Source of the DNA: Aeromicrobium tamlense
GTDB lineage: Bacteria; Actinomycetota; Actinomycetes; Propionibacteriales; Nocardioidaceae
DNA: 64,000 nucleotides
NCBI RefSeq assembly: GCF_013408555.1
Contig: NZ_JACBZN010000001.1
Coordinates: 1,550,001-1,614,000 of the forward strand
Direction of reading: 5' to 3'
The position numbers and the translations under genes were made by a program. Position 1 is the stretch's first letter. Each line of letters opens with the position of its first letter. This document shows positions 60,934 to 64,000 of this stretch, in pieces. The notes below the pieces were generated by a model, which was given only the letters and a program-made list of their open reading frames with translations, was not told where the DNA came from and ran no database searches.

Positions 60934-61830
60934 ATGACGTTCAACGAGGGCGCACGCCTCGACACGAGCCAGGTCACCGGCGGCAAGGGCGGCGCCGTGA
61001 TCGGCGGCGGCATCGGCGGCCTGGTCCTGATGCTGCTGTTCGCGTTCCTCGGGGGCAACCCGCTCGACGGCGGATCGTCGTCGGGCTTCGACGTCAACCA
61101 GATCCTCACGGGCGGCAGCAACTCCTCGTCGATCGACGTCAGCGAGTGCCAGACCGGCGCGGACGCGAACGAGAACGACGTCTGCCGCATCGTCGGCACC
61201 GTGAACAGCGCCCAGGACTACTGGACCGACGCGCTGCCGGCCGACATCAACCGCCAGTACCGCGAGGCGCAGACCGTGATCTACTCCGGCGCCACGCAGT
61301 CGCCGTGCGGCACCGCCTCCAACCAGACCGGCCCGTTCTACTGCCCGTCCGACGAGCGCGTCTACATCGACGCCTCGTTCTTCGACCAGCTGAGCAGCCA
61401 GTTCGGCGCCGACGGCGGCAATCTCGCGCAGATGTACGTCGTCGCCCACGAGTACGGCCACCACGTCCAGAACATCCTCGGCATCCTCGCCCGCGGTCAG
61501 GACGGCCAGACGGGCCCGCAGAGCGGCGGCGTCCGGATCGAGCTGATGGCCGACTGCCTCGCCGGGGTCTGGGCCCACCACGCGGCCAGCACGCAGGACG
61601 AGCAGGGCACGGCGCTCATCCAACCGCTGACCCGGGCCGACATCGAGTCGGCGCTCTCGGCGGCTGCGGCCGTCGGCGACGACCACATCCAGGAGACGCT
61701 CGGCGGCGGCCGGGTCAACCAGGACTCGTGGACCCACGGCTCGAGCGAGTCCCGCCAGCGCTGGTTCACGACGGGATACGAGTCCGGCAACCTGAACTCG
61801 TGCGACACGTTCAACACGAACGACCTGTGA
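60934..61830 (+). CDS. Neutral zinc metallopeptidase (YpfJ-like)
   Basis: 298 aa. Gly-rich N-terminus with one TM helix (GGGIGGLVLMLLFAFLGGNP), then an exported domain with the zinc motif HEYGHHVQN (about 172-180), ELMADCLAGVWAHHA as the third-ligand region and FTTGYESGNLNSCDTF. This is the putative neutral zinc metallopeptidase family (YpfJ). Leaderless start. Its stop overlaps the CPBP gene start (GTGA). Confidence 0.92.
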   Translation: MTFNEGARLDTSQVTGGKGGAVIGGGIGGLVLMLLFAFLGGNPLDGGSSSGFDVNQILTGGSNSSSIDVSECQTGADANENDVCRIVGTVNSAQDYWTDALPADINRQYREAQTVIYSGATQSPCGTASNQTGPFYCPSDERVYIDASFFDQLSSQFGADGGNLAQMYVVAHEYGHHVQNILGILARGQDGQTGPQSGGVRIELMADCLAGVWAHHAASTQDEQGTALIQPLTRADIESALSAAAAVGDDHIQETLGGGRVNQDSWTHGSSESRQRWFTTGYESGNLNSCDTFNTNDL

Positions 61831-62576
61831 CCACCGCACCCCGGCGCCTGCGCGCCGAGGTCTGGATCGTCCTCGGCCTCTCCCTCGGCCAGTCCGCCGT
61901 CTACGCGGTCGTCAGCCTGCTGCGCAAGCTCTACGAGGGCTCGTTGCGCGACGCCACCGCGAGCCTGAACCAGTCGCGCGACGCGATCCCCTGGATCGAC
62001 CTCACGTACCAGCTGCTGGCGATCGGCTTCGCGCTCGTGCCCGTCGCGCTCGCGCTCTACCTGCTGAGCCTCGAGCAGGCTCCGCCGGTGCTCCGGCGGC
62101 TCGGGCTCGACCGCGGTCAGCCGTGGCGCGACCTCGGCTTCGGCGCGGCCCTCGCGGCCGTCATCGGCATCCCCGGGCTCGCGGTCTACTTCGGCGGCCG
62201 TGCTCTGGGCATCACCGCCGACATCGTGACGAGCCCCGAGCAGCTGTACTGGTGGTCGGTGCCCATCCTCATCCTGTCGGCCGTGCAGAACGCACTGCTG
62301 GAGGAGGTCATCGTCGTCGGTTACCTGATGACCCGGCTCAAGCAGTTCGGCTGGGGACTGCCGGCGATCATCGCCACCTCGGCCCTGCTGCGCGGCAGCT
62401 ACCACCTGTACCAGGGCTTCGGCCAGTTCCTCGGCAACGCGGCGATGGGCGTCGTGTTCGCGTGGTGGTTCCACCGCACCGGACGGGTCATGCCGCTGGT
62501 GATCGCACACACCATCCTCGACGTCGTCGCGTTCGTCGGGTATGCCCTCTTCGCCGACGCCATCGGCCTGCGGTGA
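61827..62576 (+). CDS. CPBP-family intramembrane metalloprotease-like protein
   Basis: 249 aa with about seven TM helices. CPBP/Abi motif region: NALLEEVIVVGYLMTRLKQF (the EE pair present, the usual Arg of EExxxR not at the expected place), ATSALLRGSYHLYQGFGQFL and VIAHTILDVVAFVGY. These give the expected Glu, His and His/Asp ligands. GTG start overlapping the metallopeptidase stop. Likely prenyl-protease fold; biological substrate unknown. Confidence 0.85.
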   Translation: MTTAPRRLRAEVWIVLGLSLGQSAVYAVVSLLRKLYEGSLRDATASLNQSRDAIPWIDLTYQLLAIGFALVPVALALYLLSLEQAPPVLRRLGLDRGQPWRDLGFGAALAAVIGIPGLAVYFGGRALGITADIVTSPEQLYWWSVPILILSAVQNALLEEVIVVGYLMTRLKQFGWGLPAIIATSALLRGSYHLYQGFGQFLGNAAMGVVFAWWFHRTGRVMPLVIAHTILDVVAFVGYALFADAIGLR

Positions 62577-62587
62577 AGATGGGAGCG

Positions 62588-64000
62588 ATGAGACTCGAGT
62601 TCGACCCCGCCCTGCCGATCGCCGCCCGGCACGACGAGATCCGTGACGCCCTCCGCGACCACCAGGTGGTCGTGGTGGCCGGCGAGACCGGATCGGGCAA
62701 GACGACGCAACTGCCGAAGATCCTCGCCGAGCTCGGACGGAAGCGGATCGCGCACACCCAGCCGCGCCGGATCGCCGCGCGCTCCGTGGCCGCCCGCATC
62801 GCACAGGAGGTCGACGTCGAGCTGGGCGCCGAGGTCGGCTACGCCGTGCGCTTCGACGACCGCTCCGGCCCCGACACGGTCATCCGGCTGGTCACCGACG
62901 GCCTGCTGCTCACCGAGCTGCAGCACGACCGCCGCCTGCAGCGCTACGACACGATCGTCATCGACGAGGCTCACGAGCGGTCACTCTCGATCGACTTCCT
63001 GCTGGGCTACCTGCGCGAGCTGCTCCCCCGCCGCCCCGACCTCAAGGTCGTCGTCACGTCGGCCACGATCGACGTCGAGCGGTTCGCCCAGCTGTTCAGC
63101 ACCCCCGAGCGACCCGTGCCGGTCATCGAGGTCAGCGGCCGCACGTACCCGGTCGAGGTCCGCTACCGCCCGCTCGAGCGCGACGACGACGTCATCGACG
63201 GGATCGTCAGCGCCGTCCGCGAGCTGCCGCGCGAGGGCGACGTCCTCGTGTTCCTGCCCGGTGAGCGCGACATCCGCGACACCGCCGAGGTCCTCGAAGG
63301 CACGTCGCTCGGCGACGTCGTGCCCCTCTACGGCCGCCTCTCCGCCCATGAGCAGCAGCGCGTGTTCCAGACGGGTCCGCGACGACGGATCGTGCTGGCC
63401 ACCAACGTCGCCGAGACCTCGATCACCGTCCCCGGCATCCGGTACGTCGTCGACCCGGGCCTCGCGCGCATCTCCCGCTTCAGCGCCCGCCTGAAGGTGC
63501 AGCGGCTGCCCATCGAGCGGATCTCGCAGGCCAGCGCCGCCCAGCGCGCCGGCCGCTGCGGCCGCGTCGCCGACGGCATCTGCATCCGCCTCTACGACGA
63601 GGAGGACTTCGAGTCCCGGCCGGAGTTCACCGACCCCGAGATCCAGCGGACCAACCTCGCCAGCGTCATCCTGCAGATGGCCGCGCTCGACCTCGGCGAC
63701 ATCCGGGAGTTCGGCTTCCTCGACGCGCCCGACCACCGTGCCGTCGCCGACGGCCTCACGCTGCTGCGCGAGCTCGACGCGCTCGCTCCGCGGCTCGACG
63801 GCGGCGATCGACTGACGAGGATCGGTCGCACGATGTCCCGGCTGCCGCTCGACCCCCGTCACGCGCGCATGGTGCTGGCCGCCGACCGGCTGGGCGTCCT
63901 GCCCGAGGTGCTCGTCATCGTGGCGGGACTCTCGATCCAGGACGTGCGCGAGCGCCCGCTCGACAAGCAGCAGGCCGCCGACACGATGCACGCGCGCTTC
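62588..64000 (+). CDS. hrpA: DEAH-box RNA helicase HrpA, 3' part beyond the window
   Basis: The first 471 codons of a usually about 1,200-1,300-aa protein; open to the window end. Walker A GETGSGKTTQ (about 35), Ia TQPRRIAARSVA, DEAH box VIDEAHERSL, SATID, FLPGERDI, LATNVAETSITVPG and QRAGRCGRVADG (motif VI) are all present. ATG 62588 has GGGAG five bases upstream; ATG 62579 is an alternative. An ATP-dependent RNA helicase, here clearly chromosomal and outside the element. Confidence 0.93.
   Translation, partial: MRLEFDPALPIAARHDEIRDALRDHQVVVVAGETGSGKTTQLPKILAELGRKRIAHTQPRRIAARSVAARIAQEVDVELGAEVGYAVRFDDRSGPDTVIRLVTDGLLLTELQHDRRLQRYDTIVIDEAHERSLSIDFLLGYLRELLPRRPDLKVVVTSATIDVERFAQLFSTPERPVPVIEVSGRTYPVEVRYRPLERDDDVIDGIVSAVRELPREGDVLVFLPGERDIRDTAEVLEGTSLGDVVPLYGRLSAHEQQRVFQTGPRRRIVLATNVAETSITVPGIRYVVDPGLARISRFSARLKVQRLPIERISQASAAQRAGRCGRVADGICIRLYDEEDFESRPEFTDPEIQRTNLASVILQMAALDLGDIREFGFLDAPDHRAVADGLTLLRELDALAPRLDGGDRLTRIGRTMSRLPLDPRHARMVLAADRLGVLPEVLVIVAGLSIQDVRERPLDKQQAADTMHARF

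Noticed and set aside
59554-61839. 761-codon minus-strand open frame over the DUF445 and metallopeptidase genes
   Set aside because: Translation is Arg/Ala low complexity and overlaps two well-supported genes, one of them on the same strand in another frame.

Overview
The window is high-GC DNA from an actinobacterium. The gene types (SCO6880-family conjugation protein, LysM-BTAD protein beside a Tad locus, many probably leaderless genes) fit the Nocardioides/Aeromicrobium part of the Propionibacteriales, but no rRNA or species marker is present, so the genus is inference. Most of it is one integrative and conjugative element (ICE) of about 54.8 kb sitting in a tRNA-Leu(GAG) gene. A 25-bp copy of the tRNA 3' end, with one mismatch, lies at 4350-4374. 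The intact tRNA gene is at 59143-59228, next to a tyrosine integrase.

Left of the att copy (1-4017) are a CaiB/BaiF-type CoA-transferase or racemase (cut by the window edge), an LLM-class flavin monooxygenase, a flavin reductase fused to an IclR-like effector domain, and an F420/NADP reductase. Inside the element, 4881-14595 is a catabolic module: a LysR regulator, a short-chain dehydrogenase, a polar amino-acid-type ABC importer (four genes), an ADP-forming acyl-CoA synthetase, an enoyl-CoA hydratase, a hotdog-fold hydratase and an aldehyde dehydrogenase. Together they look like uptake, oxidation, CoA activation and hydration of a small carboxylic acid or alcohol. The substrate cannot be read from the sequence.

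14861-52909 is the conjugation and maintenance backbone. It holds a MobF relaxase with a possible oriT upstream, a full Tad-pilus operon (18749-29505), a Prim-Pol primase, a ParB, a two-domain cell-wall hydrolase, small membrane subunits, a TrbL/VirB6-like channel, an SCO6880 protein, a VirB4-like ATPase, an ArdC-like antirestriction protein, a VirD4-type coupling protein and an SSB. Two cargo pockets interrupt it or follow it. 29622-34009 has a membrane-anchored protein, a leucine-rich-repeat protein, a zinc-ribbon plus DUF4062 pair and others. 53157-56798 has an unrecognised soluble plus four-TM membrane protein pair, an FRG-domain protein and a secreted protein. These are the best candidates for undescribed defence or inter-bacterial functions.

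The right end (57016-59164) is composite. An orphan excisionase is followed by a scar of a tRNA-Val 3' end with its own 11-bp-spaced repeats, then a second excisionase, the integrase, another 11-bp tandem repeat, and the tRNA-Leu att site. This suggests that an older ICE specific for tRNA-Val had its integration module replaced. From 59229 on is ordinary chromosome: a DUF445 membrane protein, a neutral zinc metallopeptidase, a CPBP-family membrane protease and the start of the DEAH helicase HrpA.
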